Both the position numbers and the translations under genes were made by a program. The notes beneath the pieces were generated by a model. The model had not been told where the DNA came from. It did not search any database and saw only the letters and a program-made list of their open reading frames with translations. A DNA stretch of 64,000 nt from Oceanidesulfovibrio indonesiensis (GTDB lineage Bacteria; Desulfobacterota; Desulfovibrionia; Desulfovibrionales; Desulfovibrionaceae): positions 59,885-123,884 of the forward strand of contig NZ_QMIE01000013.1 in assembly GCF_007625075.1 (NCBI RefSeq), written 5' to 3'. Below, piece by piece: positions 9,829 through 17,789 of this stretch (the first letter of the stretch is position 1; each line of letters begins with the position of its first letter).

Positions 9829-10018
9829 AAACCTGATTCATAATTCCGTCAAACTATTTTGCGCACGGCTCCGTCACGTTTCTTGGCCTTCACTTCCACA
9901 ATGTCGTGGGCCGCAGAGCTCCCAACCGGCAGGAACGCGAAAATGTGCCAGCCGTGTCGACAGCTTGAAGGTGCAAGCACATCAAGCCCGCCAGCTTGAT
10001 GTTGAAAAAGCCATTCTT

Positions 10019-10075
10019 GCAGGCTGCTCAAAAAATCTTCGCGGGAAAGGCGAGAAAAAAGATTCAGAAGCCTGC
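10019..10075. repeat. Compound hairpin element
   Basis: Nested inverted repeats: GCAGGCT (10019-10025) with AGCCTGC (10069-10075), AATCTT (10034-10039) with AAGATT (10059-10064), and an inner TCGC/GCGA pair. On the minus strand it contains two runs of T, so it could serve as a terminator for the nitroreductase gene. A TTGAAAAAGCC/GGCTGCTCAA pair just to its left resembles the ends of small mobile repeats. Confidence 0.45.
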
Positions 10076-10160
10076 TAAGCGCGCTACGAACAGCCCGCTC
10101 AGGGTGCGCCCGCCTGAACCGGACGCACCAGGGCAGCGCCCCTGGACCGGGGCGGACATG

Positions 10161-10952
10161 TCAAATCCAGGTAATCCGCGCCGGCGTGCGGGGCGGCCGT
10201 TTGGCATACTGGAGCTTGGGATAGCCCAGCATGAGCGCAGCGTACGCGTTGTGGTCTTCGGGCAGACGCAGCAACTCGCGGATGGGCGCGCAATCGTTGG
10301 CGGAACGCATCAACAGGCCGGCCCAGCACGCGCCAAGGCCGTGGCTCGCCGCGGCCAGCTCCATGGTTGTCGCGGCAATCACGCAATCCACCTGCGGACT
10401 CAGGGCGGAGCTCGGGGCGTGGGCCACAGCCAGAGCCGGCGCATCGCGCAGGATCAGATCCATACCGTTATCCAGCGCCTCGGCCAGCCGGGGCAGCACG
10501 CCCTGCTCGCGCATGAACGCCGCCGTGTGAGAGACGATCTGCGTCAGAACATCTTTGGAATCCACCATGATCCAGTGCACGGGTTGATTGTTCACGGCCG
10601 AGGGAGCAAACCGCGCGATCTCCGCCAGCTTAACCAGAAGCTCCCGCTCCACTGGCGTCTTCTTGTACGCGCGGATGGAACGGCGGAAGGTGAAGAGCTG
10701 TTCCACGGATTCGGGCGAAGGATCAAGCGACGGCGCCCGGTCCGGCAGCTCCTCCTGGTGCACCCCATTCAGCGCGATGGCCCCGAATGGGCACACCGCC
10801 AGGCAGTGTCCGCAGTCGATGCAGAGGTCCTCCGCGTTCTCCACCAGCACCGGGGAGCCGTCGCCGGAATCCGCAAACAGTTTGTACGGGCACGCGCGGA
10901 TGCAGAAGCGGTCCTTCACGCATTTGTCATAATCGATTTCGATGCGGCTCAT
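10161..10952 (-). CDS. Nitroreductase with N-terminal 2[4Fe-4S] ferredoxin domain
   Basis: The first 60 residues or so carry two Cys clusters (CVKDRFCIRACP and CIDCGHCLAVCP), a bacterial ferredoxin domain. The rest is an FMN-dependent nitroreductase: FRRSIRAYKKTPVE, RFAPSAVNNQPVHWIMV, and CWAGLL near the C-terminus. Such fusions are common in strict anaerobes, where ferredoxin is thought to feed the flavin directly; the physiological substrate is unknown. The start at MSRIEIDYDKC has GGAG 8 bases upstream. It lies between nikABCDE and the other nickel genes, but no nickel role is evident. Confidence 0.88.
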   Translation of the reverse strand: MSRIEIDYDKCVKDRFCIRACPYKLFADSGDGSPVLVENAEDLCIDCGHCLAVCPFGAIALNGVHQEELPDRAPSLDPSPESVEQLFTFRRSIRAYKKTPVERELLVKLAEIARFAPSAVNNQPVHWIMVDSKDVLTQIVSHTAAFMREQGVLPRLAEALDNGMDLILRDAPALAVAHAPSSALSPQVDCVIAATTMELAAASHGLGACWAGLLMRSANDCAPIRELLRLPEDHNAYAALMLGYPKLQYAKRPPRTPARITWI

Positions 10953-10998
10953 GTGTATCGCTCCATTGTGATGCATCTTCGAATGAAAGTTGATCGGC

Positions 10999-11502
10999 TC
11001 AGTGCAGGCCGATGGAGAAAGCCTCGTGGTGCGTCACGCTGCCGGCCGGCGGAGCTGCCGCCAGGGTCAGGCACAGCAAGACTTCCTGCGGAACCCCCTC
11101 CATGGTCAGCGCAGGGTCGGACCGGAAGCCGAAGCGGCTGTAATATGCCGGGTCGCCCACCAGAACGCACGCCGACGCATCCAGCCCGCGCAGAGCGGCC
11201 AACCCGGCCTCGACCAGGCGCGAACCGATGCCCTGCCGCTGAAAGGGAGGCAGCACGCCTATCGGGCCAAGTGCGTACATCGCGCAGGATTCGCCATTCA
11301 CAAAGGCCGGCGAAAACGCGACATGCCCGACCACCTGTCCATTCTGCTCGGCCACCAGCGACACCGTCAAGGCGTCGGCCTCGCGCAGACCGTCCACGAT
11401 GCGGTGCTCAGTCTGCTTGCTGAAGGGATGGTCCGCAAACGCCGCAATATGGATGGCGCGGATCGCCTCATGATCCATCACGGCTTCGGAACGGATGTGC
11501 AT
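10999..11502 (-). CDS. GNAT-family N-acetyltransferase
   Basis: A 167-residue acetyltransferase. The acetyl-CoA-binding loop is visible as QRQGIGSRLV, preceded by the beta-strand segment MYALGPIGVLPPF. The ending around YYSRFGFRSDP is typical of YhbS-type GNAT proteins. The acceptor cannot be predicted. It sits 46 bases upstream of the nitroreductase on the same strand, so they may be co-transcribed. Confidence 0.85.
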   Translation of the reverse strand: MHIRSEAVMDHEAIRAIHIAAFADHPFSKQTEHRIVDGLREADALTVSLVAEQNGQVVGHVAFSPAFVNGESCAMYALGPIGVLPPFQRQGIGSRLVEAGLAALRGLDASACVLVGDPAYYSRFGFRSDPALTMEGVPQEVLLCLTLAAAPPAGSVTHHEAFSIGLH

Positions 11503-11527
11503 TGCAATAGCCTCGGTTGCGTGAGTT

Positions 11528-13324
11528 TCAGAACATACCGCTCAAGGTCCGCTGCCGGGTGGTCCGCTCGCGCAGGGCAATCAGCAGCGCATCCTTTTTG
11601 AGCACGCCCACGATGCGTCCCGGCCGGGCGGGATCAAGCACCGGCAGACACGACACAGGCGTATACTCGAACTTGATCAGCGCCGCATTCAGCGTCTCAT
11701 GCCGTTGCACCGTCACCACATCGCGAGTCATCATGTCCTTGACGCGTTTGGTCGAGGGCTGCAACAGCCAATCCGTAATGTGCGGCCGCAGATCGCTCAT
11801 GGAAAGCATGCCAACCAGGCGGCCGTCGTCATCCAGCACGGGATAATGCGGATACCGCGACGCCGCAGTCTTGTTCAGCACGGCGCGGAACGTGTCGTCC
11901 TGATGGATGGTCTCGAATTCCTTCTCCATCACCTCGTTCACTGGAAGTTCGGCCAGAAAGTCCGGATCGAACCCACGCACGATATTCACGCCCTGGCGCA
12001 TAAGCTTCATTTCATACGCCGAGTAGCCGAACAGCAGCCGCACCGTCAGCGCGCTTGCGATGCATGCGGACATCAGCGGCAGCACCACGCCGTAGCTCAT
12101 GGAAAACTCCACGGCCGTGAACAGCGCGGTGATGGGCGCGAGCGTGGTTCCGGCGAGCACCGCGGCCATGCCGGCCAGGGCGTAGTTTTGCGGATACAGG
12201 GCAAGGGAGGGGTCGATGGCGTTGAGCCCGAGACATACGGCTGTGCCCAATGCCGCGCCCAAAAACAACGACGGCGCCATGATGCCGCCGCTCATGCCGG
12301 AACCGATGCATATGGATGTAGCCGCAATCTTGGCCAGAAGGAGCACGACCGCGAAGCCCATGGCTATGTCTCCGGCAAGGGCGAGGTTCACCGAATCGTA
12401 CCCCACGCCCATGATCTCAGGAACGGCCAGGCCGATGCAACCGAGCAGCAGACCGCCGATGGCGGGCTTGATCCAGCGGGGCAGCGGGATGCGTTCGAAC
12501 AGCATGTCCGTCCTGAATACGGCGCGAATGAACACGATGGCCACGATGCCCGCGGCAATGCCGAGCGGCACGTAGACGAGCAGTTCCCAATAGTTGTGCA
12601 GGCCCGTGGTGCCGGCAAGATGGAACGTGGCGAAGTGGCCCCAGAAAATGCGCGACAATGCCGACGCCGTGACCGAAGCCACGATGATGTGCGCGAGGTA
12701 GGCCACCTCGATCTCTACAAGAATGACCTCCATTGCGAACAACGCACCCGTGAGCGGCGCATTGAACGTGGCGGCGATGCCGGCGGCCGCCCCCGATGCC
12801 AACAGCACGGGCATTGCCTCTGGAGAAAGCCTGAACATCCGCCCTACCGTCGACCCAACGGAAGCGCCGATCTGCACGATGGGGCCCTCCCGCCCCACGG
12901 ATGCGCCTGCGCCGATGAGCAGGCTCGTGACCAGGGCCTTGAGAGCCGCCACCCGGCGCCGCATGATCCCCTTGCCCACGCTGAGGGCGCGGATGACTTC
13001 CGGAACCCCCGGGCCGCGGACCTCCGGCGCGAAAAACGTGATGATCGGCCCCACTATCAGCCCGGCGGCAGTGGGAATCAACAGCACCAGCCACCACGGC
13101 GCGTCACTGACGCTTTGCAGAAAATTGGTGCCCTGCGTGTTCCAGAAAAGATCCTGGAACAGCACGATGAGCTCCCTGAAAATGAATGCGCCGCCGGCAG
13201 CCAGTGCACCGACGAGCACGGCCAGGAATAAGAGTCCAATATAGCTGAGCCGGGCGTGTCGCCATCCCTTCGGCGACTTCGTTTTCGCCATGGATACGAG
13301 CCGCCGGCTCATTCCCCGAATCAT
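11528..13324 (-). CDS. ClC-family chloride channel/antiporter with two CBS domains
   Basis: Membrane protein of 598 residues. The ClC selectivity-filter motifs appear in order: RGPGVPEV, GREGPIVQIG (with the gating glutamate), and MSGGIMAPSLFLGA. After the membrane part come two CBS domains (about residues 450-590, including TRDVVTVQ), which usually bind adenine nucleotides and tune transport. The first ATG has AGGTG 7 bases upstream. Whether it works as a channel or a Cl-/H+ antiporter cannot be settled by eye. It is downstream of the nikMLK genes but separated by a hairpin. Confidence 0.9.
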   Translation of the reverse strand: MIRGMSRRLVSMAKTKSPKGWRHARLSYIGLLFLAVLVGALAAGGAFIFRELIVLFQDLFWNTQGTNFLQSVSDAPWWLVLLIPTAAGLIVGPIITFFAPEVRGPGVPEVIRALSVGKGIMRRRVAALKALVTSLLIGAGASVGREGPIVQIGASVGSTVGRMFRLSPEAMPVLLASGAAAGIAATFNAPLTGALFAMEVILVEIEVAYLAHIIVASVTASALSRIFWGHFATFHLAGTTGLHNYWELLVYVPLGIAAGIVAIVFIRAVFRTDMLFERIPLPRWIKPAIGGLLLGCIGLAVPEIMGVGYDSVNLALAGDIAMGFAVVLLLAKIAATSICIGSGMSGGIMAPSLFLGAALGTAVCLGLNAIDPSLALYPQNYALAGMAAVLAGTTLAPITALFTAVEFSMSYGVVLPLMSACIASALTVRLLFGYSAYEMKLMRQGVNIVRGFDPDFLAELPVNEVMEKEFETIHQDDTFRAVLNKTAASRYPHYPVLDDDGRLVGMLSMSDLRPHITDWLLQPSTKRVKDMMTRDVVTVQRHETLNAALIKFEYTPVSCLPVLDPARPGRIVGVLKKDALLIALRERTTRQRTLSGMF

Positions 13325-13409
13325 CTACACCACCTCGTACGCATCGTGTCAGCATACATGGTGAACAGGTTTGAAGCAAAACGGGAGTGCTTGCGGCTCG
13401 GAAACGTCA

Positions 13410-13439
13410 GACGGCGCCGGTGGGGTGGCCGGCGCCGTC
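13410..13439 (-). terminator. Hairpin downstream of nikK
   Basis: A perfect 11-bp GC-rich inverted repeat (13410-13420 with 13429-13439, 8-base loop) between the nikK stop and the ClC start. No clear T-run follows on the minus strand, so it is a possible terminator or processing site. Confidence 0.5.
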
Positions 13440-13539
13440 ATCGATCCGGCCTTGCGCTGCGCCGCGGGAGTGAGAACAGCGTAAAGGCCGGAAAAGCGCG
13501 CCCGTTGCTCGATTGCAGGAACGCGCTCGGGAAATGAGT

Positions 13540-14307
13540 TTATTTGGAGTACGGATGCATGTAGACCCAGAGCACGCCGCCGATCTCCACGGGCTTCTCG
13601 TTGCCTTCCGGATCGGGCAGTGTGAAGTCGGCCGTGTTCAGCGCGGCAAAGCCCCACCAACCGGGCTGCGGACAGGCAAATGTGAACACGCCCTGCTCAT
13701 CCGCCACGACAACCTGCGTCTCATGGTAGTCCGTGGGCATGGCGAAGCCTTCCGTGTTGTACAGTTCCACTTCCACCTCGGCGTTGGGAAGGGGCTTGCC
13801 ATCCAGGAGCACTTTACCCACAAAGGCATTGCCGGCGTAATTCCCGAAAGGCCGCAGCATGGGAACGATCTCGGTCTTCAGGCCCGCGGGCTCGTCCCAG
13901 CCATCCTCACCGCCGAAGGCAGGCACGATGGTCTTGGTGTAGTGGATGATATGCGCGTCCTCAGCCGGCTCCCAATACGGCTCCGGCTCCATGTAGAATG
14001 TATACACGCCGGGCCGCTGCACCTCATAGCCGGTCTTCCAGGCCGCATGGTCCATGACCGTGGTTTCCTCAAGCGCGCCGAGCAGATCCTGCGTCTCGCC
14101 CTCATGCACCACGGCGAAGGCCTTGGGCTTGACCAGTTCCATGCCCTCCCCGGCGAAGGGGTGGGAGAACGAAAGGGTCACGTCCACGGAACGTTTCTCC
14201 GGCGTCACAACGGGTTCGCTGGGAATGACCATGCCGAAATGGGCGAACGCCGTTCCAGCCATGAGGACCACGAGCAAAACGGCGAAAGCGATACGGATAA
14301 AACGCAT
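13540..14307 (-). CDS. nikK: Periplasmic DUF4198 nickel-uptake component NikK
   Basis: A 255-residue exported protein. The signal peptide ends AGTAFA, so the mature protein would begin with His (HFGMVIPS). This suits an N-terminal metal ligand. Conserved DUF4198 stretches follow: [10 protein letters not shown], the central [20 protein letters not shown], and [13 protein letters not shown]. In NikMLKQO-type ECF transporters such proteins are the extra periplasmic component. It lies downstream of nikM-nikL with its own promoter region, carrying a NikR-like half-site, after a terminator. No NikQ or NikO gene is present nearby. Confidence 0.8.
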   Translation of the reverse strand: MRFIRIAFAVLLVVLMAGTAFAHFGMVIPSEPVVTPEKRSVDVTLSFSHPFAGEGMELVKPKAFAVVHEGETQDLLGALEETTVMDHAAWKTGYEVQRPGVYTFYMEPEPYWEPAEDAHIIHYTKTIVPAFGGEDGWDEPAGLKTEIVPMLRPFGNYAGNAFVGKVLLDGKPLPNAEVEVELYNTEGFAMPTDYHETQVVVADEQGVFTFACPQPGWWGFAALNTADFTLPDPEGNEKPVEIGGVLWVYMHPYSK

Positions 14308-14349
14308 ACGATTCCTCCCGAGGTATCAGTATTGTTCGTACAACATAGT

Positions 14350-14361
14350 ATTTCGTAACAC
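14350..14361 (-). promoter_or_regulatory. Putative NikR half-site upstream of nikK
   Basis: Read on the minus strand the bases are GTGTTACGAAAT, ten of twelve identical to the nikA site. They sit about 43-54 bases before the nikK start, next to a possible -10 box (TACTAT), a position suited to repression. A weak partner (four of seven bases) lies 13 bases away. Confidence 0.45.
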
Positions 14362-14370
14362 CTGCAAGCC

Positions 14371-14403
14371 AAAAGAGAACCGGAGCAGCCCATGCTCCGG
14401 TTC
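14371..14403 (-). terminator. Terminator after nikL
   Basis: A perfect 11-bp inverted repeat (14377-14387 with 14393-14403, 5-base loop), followed on the minus strand by a short T-run. It sits between nikL and nikK, so nikK probably relies partly on its own promoter. Confidence 0.7.
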
Positions 14404-14412
14404 GTAATGATA

Positions 14413-15057
14413 TCAATGCGTCCGGCGGCTCTTGAAGTACGCGACCAGACCGGCCAGACCGATGAGGTAGCCGATGCCGCCGAAAATGTCGGACACCGAG
14501 GGTCCGGCATCCTCCTGAATGCGATTCACCGCACGCACCAGCGGCGTCAGTTTCTCATCGAGCTTCTGTTCCACTACATGCTCGATGCGGAGCTGAAGCG
14601 CTTCCACGGCCTCGGCATCGAGCGCCGCAGTTTGCATGGAACTGTCGTTCGCAGCGATGCTTTCCAACGTTTCGGATGCAGGCTGGGCGGCCGACCTTTC
14701 TGCGGGATCGACGCCTGATCCGGCATAGTCCTGCGTCCGCACGATCCAGCTGCTCCGGTGCCCCTGCCCGGCATTCACCTCCACCTCAAGGTCGGCAGGA
14801 TCGGCCAGGGCGGATTCCGGCACCTGGAATGCAAACAATCCGGCGTCATCGGTTTGGCCGGCTACGAGCACATCGCCCGAGTCTGCGCGCCGCACCTCCA
14901 CACCGCCTCCCTTCACCGGGTTGCCGCGGCTGAACTCCGATTCCACATGAATCGTGTCGCCTTCCACCCAGGCGAACACATTGACGCGGTGCGCCTGGAC
15001 CGTGGACGCGGCGCAAAGAATCAACAAACCCACGAGCGCAAGACTGAAAATGCGCAT
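14413..15057 (-). CDS. nikL: Nickel-uptake accessory membrane protein NikL
   Basis: A 214-residue protein with a signal peptide ending TVQA, leaving a mature N-terminal His (HRVNVFAWVEGD). It has a beta-sandwich domain of the CbiL/NikL type with DDAGLFAFQVP, a linker, a helical region, and a C-terminal membrane helix (IGYLIGLAGLVAYF) followed by a basic tail. It starts two bases after nikM, so the pair is one transcription unit. NikL-like proteins accompany NikM in ECF nickel transporters. The family is recognised from domain layout and context. Confidence 0.8.
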   Translation of the reverse strand: MRIFSLALVGLLILCAASTVQAHRVNVFAWVEGDTIHVESEFSRGNPVKGGGVEVRRADSGDVLVAGQTDDAGLFAFQVPESALADPADLEVEVNAGQGHRSSWIVRTQDYAGSGVDPAERSAAQPASETLESIAANDSSMQTAALDAEAVEALQLRIEHVVEQKLDEKLTPLVRAVNRIQEDAGPSVSDIFGGIGYLIGLAGLVAYFKSRRTH

Positions 15058-15059
15058 GG

Positions 15060-15680
15060 TCACACCCCGACTGTGGGTTGCTGGGGCAGGTTCAATATTT
15101 CCGGCTGGACCTTGGCCAGAAACGATACGGCGAATACCGTGACCACCCCTTCGATACCCATGACCGGCAGGTGCACCGCGAAGAGCGTGCCGGCCGTGGC
15201 CAGGAAGCCTTCGTCCGTCAGCGCGAGGCTCGCAGCCACGAGCAGCCCGGACAGCGCGATAGGCACCGCCCCGGCAAGAAACGCCGCCACGGCGCGTGGT
15301 TTGCCGCCGCCCAGGACCATGCCCCGGAACACGAAATGGCAAAGCACAGCCGGCGCCGCGAGGTTGAACGTAGTGATGCCCAGGGTGGTGAACCCGCCGA
15401 ACTGGAAAAAGACAGCCTGCAGCAGCAGGCCCACGAGAATGGCCGGGAACGCGGCCCAGCCCAGGACGATGCCGAGCAGACCGCTCAGAACGAGATGCAC
15501 GCTCGTGGGGCCGACCGGGAAATGGATCAGGCTCGCCACGAAGAAAGCCGCGGCCAGCATGGCCACGGTCATGATGCGTTCGTGATCCAGTCGCTTGACG
15601 CCGAGCCACGTGCCCCCGGCGGCGAGGACCCAGCCGGCGGCGAGCACCGGCCCGGAAAGAACGCCTTCGGATATGTGCAT
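15060..15680 (-). CDS. nikM: ECF nickel transporter substrate-specific component NikM
   Basis: Integral membrane S-component of the CbiM/NikM family, 206 residues. It starts MHISEG; in this family the N-terminal amine and His-2 bind the metal. The conserved IHFPVGPTSVHLVLSGL segment supplies further His ligands. About six to seven hydrophobic segments follow. Nickel rather than cobalt is inferred from the NikL and NikK neighbours and from the absence of CbiN or cobalamin genes. No energising components (T and A subunits) are next to it. Upstream lie a nickel-type half-site and two inverted repeats. Confidence 0.85.
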   Translation of the reverse strand: MHISEGVLSGPVLAAGWVLAAGGTWLGVKRLDHERIMTVAMLAAAFFVASLIHFPVGPTSVHLVLSGLLGIVLGWAAFPAILVGLLLQAVFFQFGGFTTLGITTFNLAAPAVLCHFVFRGMVLGGGKPRAVAAFLAGAVPIALSGLLVAASLALTDEGFLATAGTLFAVHLPVMGIEGVVTVFAVSFLAKVQPEILNLPQQPTVGV

Positions 15681-15785
15681 GGCAGTCTCGTTCCTGTATA
15701 CACCGCTGTGCAGCCGGTTCGCTACTGGTGTCTGGCCGCATCGTTCACGTCGATCTCCCGCATGGGCGACACGACTTTACAGAAT

Positions 15786-15805
15786 GTGCTACGCATTGGC
15801 AACAC
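15786..15805 (+). promoter_or_regulatory. Operator-like inverted repeat 1 upstream of nikM, overlapping a NikR-like half-site
   Basis: GTGCTAC, six bases, then GCAACAC: an imperfect inverted repeat. Its first twelve bases (15786-15797) match the nikA half-site at eleven of twelve positions. The N6 spacing also resembles CRP/FNR-type sites, so two readings are possible. Confidence 0.45.
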
Positions 15806-15845
15806 GAATCGCAGGTTCGTAGCCATACGTCCGAAACATCGCAAT

Positions 15846-15865
15846 GTGTTGCGCCCTAGCAACGG
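15846..15865 (+). promoter_or_regulatory. Operator-like inverted repeat 2 upstream of nikM
   Basis: GTGTTGC, six bases, then GCAACGG, exactly 60 bases from the first repeat and with the same spacing. The two together suggest a pair of sites for one dimeric regulator. Confidence 0.4.
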
Positions 15866-15962
15866 GACACGCGGGCGCGCCCCCACAGCCATATTGCATG
15901 GTTTTTCTGCTCTCATTCAGTATGATTTCAGACTGCGGTGGCGAAGGGGACAGAAGAATCCA

Positions 15963-15996
15963 GCACCGGATGAAATGCCCGGTGCGTCCGTTTTCT
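15963..15996 (+). terminator. Terminator-like hairpin without an upstream gene
   Basis: GCACCGG (15963-15969) pairs with CCGGTGC (15979-15985), followed by a T-rich stretch. It lies between divergent genes, so it may end a small unannotated RNA or act as an attenuator for the lipoprotein gene at 16081. Confidence 0.45.
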
Positions 15997-16080
15997 TTCT
16001 GGTGCATGGCTCGTTCATTCTGCTAGGATAGGCCGTACAGTTCACAACACCTTTTCAGGTACCGAAAGGAGGATGCCGTC

Positions 16081-16719
16081 ATGAGACGCGCCCTGATACC
16101 CCTGTTTCTACTTTGTTTCGCCAGTTTCATGATTCTGGGTTGCGAGCCCAAGCCCCAGGTCGTTATCGCACCCATCTCCCCGGAAATTTTTCAATTCCCC
16201 AACGGAGCCACCCTGCCGGCAAACATCCCGGACCGCGCCGGCGCCCTCGGCGAAATCGCCGTTGCCGCGCACAGCCGCCACATGGCCGGCGGGCCAAACA
16301 TGGCCGCCAACCGCGAGAGCGTGGAAATAGCAATGGACATGTTCTACGACCTCTCCCAGGCCCAGGGTGCGGGCGAGGTGACATTGTTCTTCGATACGGG
16401 CAAGTCGACCCTGAACCCGCCGGAGCGCGATAAGCTCGAACAATTCCTGAGCCGCATCGCCGCGGAAAGTTATGGCCGCACCGTACATCTCCTGATCATC
16501 GGCAGCGCCTCGGCCACCGGCCCGCGGGAACTGAATACCAAACTCTCCACCCGCCGCGTCGAAGCCACCCTGCCCTACGTCCAGCGCATGCTCAGCGGCG
16601 CCCCTTACGCCACGCATCCCATCAATGCCATGGGCGAAATGTACAGCCCGCGCAACGTGCCCTACGAAGTCCACAAGCTGTACCAGTACGCGCAGGTTAT
16701 CGCGGCATACGGTCCCTGA
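16081..16719 (+). CDS. OmpA-like lipoprotein
   Basis: A 212-residue lipoprotein with a lipobox (MILGC, Cys-21). The C-terminal half looks like an OmpA peptidoglycan-binding domain: VTLFFDTGKSTLNPPERDKLEQF, a central strand LLIIGSASATG, then ELNTKLSTRRVEATLPYVQ, the usual N-x-x-LS-x-x-RA-type helix. It probably tethers the outer membrane to the wall. AGGAGG lies 8 bases before the start. Function beyond this is unknown. Confidence 0.75.
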   Translation: MRRALIPLFLLCFASFMILGCEPKPQVVIAPISPEIFQFPNGATLPANIPDRAGALGEIAVAAHSRHMAGGPNMAANRESVEIAMDMFYDLSQAQGAGEVTLFFDTGKSTLNPPERDKLEQFLSRIAAESYGRTVHLLIIGSASATGPRELNTKLSTRRVEATLPYVQRMLSGAPYATHPINAMGEMYSPRNVPYEVHKLYQYAQVIAAYGP

Positions 16720-16817
16720 TTGGAATGGGGCTGCTGACCGGACGTTCGGGAACCGGGCTTGCCGTTTTCCGGCCGGCATGCGATATAGGTTTATTCAATA
16801 CAACCCATTTATTTTTC

Positions 16818-17789
16818 ATGTTTCTTTACGCAAATCGCATCAACAAATCCTATGACGGCAAAGCCGTTCTCCGGGATGTGACCTTTGAGGTCGAATCCGG
16901 CGAGATGGTCTCCATCATCGGCCCGTCCGGGGTGGGCAAGACCACCTTGTTACGGATACTCGCCGGTCTGGAGAAGGCCGATTCCGGCAGCCTCCGGTTC
17001 GCGACCCGGCCCTCGAAAAAGCATCCCGTAATTCTGGTGTTCCAGGACTACCTGCTGTTCCCCAGCCTTACGGTGTTCGAAAACGTGGCCTTCGGCCTGC
17101 GGGTTCGGCGCCGGTCTCGACAGGATACTGCCGACGCCGTGTCCAGAACCCTGGACCATTTCGGCTTGTCGGACAAGGCATGCGCTTACCCGAGTCAGCT
17201 TTCCGCAGGCCAGAAACAGCGGGTGGCCATAGCCCGCGCCGTGGTGGTGAATCCGGCCCTGCTCCTGCTGGACGAGCCCTTCGCCAACCTGGACCCGACT
17301 CTCAAGATGCAGACCGCCGACTTCCTGCGCGAAACGCAGCGGGCTTTCGGCGTGACCACGATAAGCGTGACGCACGACCTGGCGGAGGCTCTTGCCATGT
17401 CGGACCGCGTGGGACTGATGCTGGGCGGCAGTCTGGTGCAGTTCGACCGGGCCGAGGAGGTCTACCATAACCCGGTCAGCGCTGAGGCCGCGCGATTCCT
17501 TGGCCCGGTGAACCGCCTGGAACCGCACGTGGCCTCGCTCCTGGGCATTCCCTGCAACGGCGAACCCGTGATGATCCGCCCGGAATCCCTTTCCATAACC
17601 CCGGACGAGCAAGGCCAGGCCACAGTGGAGCGGTGCCGTTTTGCAGGGGCGACAACCACCTGTACGGTCCGCCTCGCCGGCTGCCGGATCGAGGTACTTT
17701 CACCCAGCAACGGCTTCAGCGCAGGCGACCGCGTCTCCCTGCGCATTGCTGAAGACAACCACAGAACCGCCACGGAAGGAACAGCATGA
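16818..17789 (+). CDS. ynjD: ABC transporter ATPase, YnjD-like
   Basis: Import ATPase of 323 residues. It has Walker A GPSGVGKTT, Q-loop LVFQDYLLF, a signature region PSQLSAGQKQRVAIARA, Walker B LLLLDEPFANLD, and the H-loop VTHDLAEALAMSD. A short C-terminal extension resembles the regulatory TOBE-like part. I chose the ATG giving MFLYANRI, where homology should start; it has no obvious ribosome binding site, and the open frame continues up to 16725. It opens a four-gene operon with a binding protein and two permeases. Confidence 0.85.
   Translation: MFLYANRINKSYDGKAVLRDVTFEVESGEMVSIIGPSGVGKTTLLRILAGLEKADSGSLRFATRPSKKHPVILVFQDYLLFPSLTVFENVAFGLRVRRRSRQDTADAVSRTLDHFGLSDKACAYPSQLSAGQKQRVAIARAVVVNPALLLLDEPFANLDPTLKMQTADFLRETQRAFGVTTISVTHDLAEALAMSDRVGLMLGGSLVQFDRAEEVYHNPVSAEAARFLGPVNRLEPHVASLLGIPCNGEPVMIRPESLSITPDEQGQATVERCRFAGATTTCTVRLAGCRIEVLSPSNGFSAGDRVSLRIAEDNHRTATEGTA

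Larger units (their letters stand above)
9767..10160. other. 394-base non-coding stretch upstream of nikA
   Basis: It holds the nikA leader and operator (9767-9840), and the compound hairpin at 10019-10075 that may also end the nitroreductase transcript. A 60-codon open frame on the minus strand (9849-10031) has no ribosome binding site and no recognisable product, so I do not call it a gene. Nothing else stands out. Confidence 0.55.
15681..16080. other. 400-base intergenic region between divergent nikM and a lipoprotein gene
   Basis: It holds the nikM control region (15786-15865) with a NikR-like half-site and two similar inverted repeats. A plus-strand terminator-like hairpin at 15963-15996 has no annotated gene before it. 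The AGGAGG ribosome binding site of the next gene closes the region. Confidence 0.6.

Noticed and set aside
9849..10031. 60-codon minus-strand frame between nitroreductase and nikA
   Set aside because: No ribosome binding site and no family match; it overlaps the hairpin element.
9996..11423. 475-codon plus-strand frame opposite the nitroreductase and acetyltransferase
   Set aside because: Antisense shadow with a low-complexity, Arg-rich product.
11699..13231. 510-codon frame opposite the ClC gene
   Set aside because: Antisense shadow; the His/Arg/Gly-rich composition is not that of a real protein.
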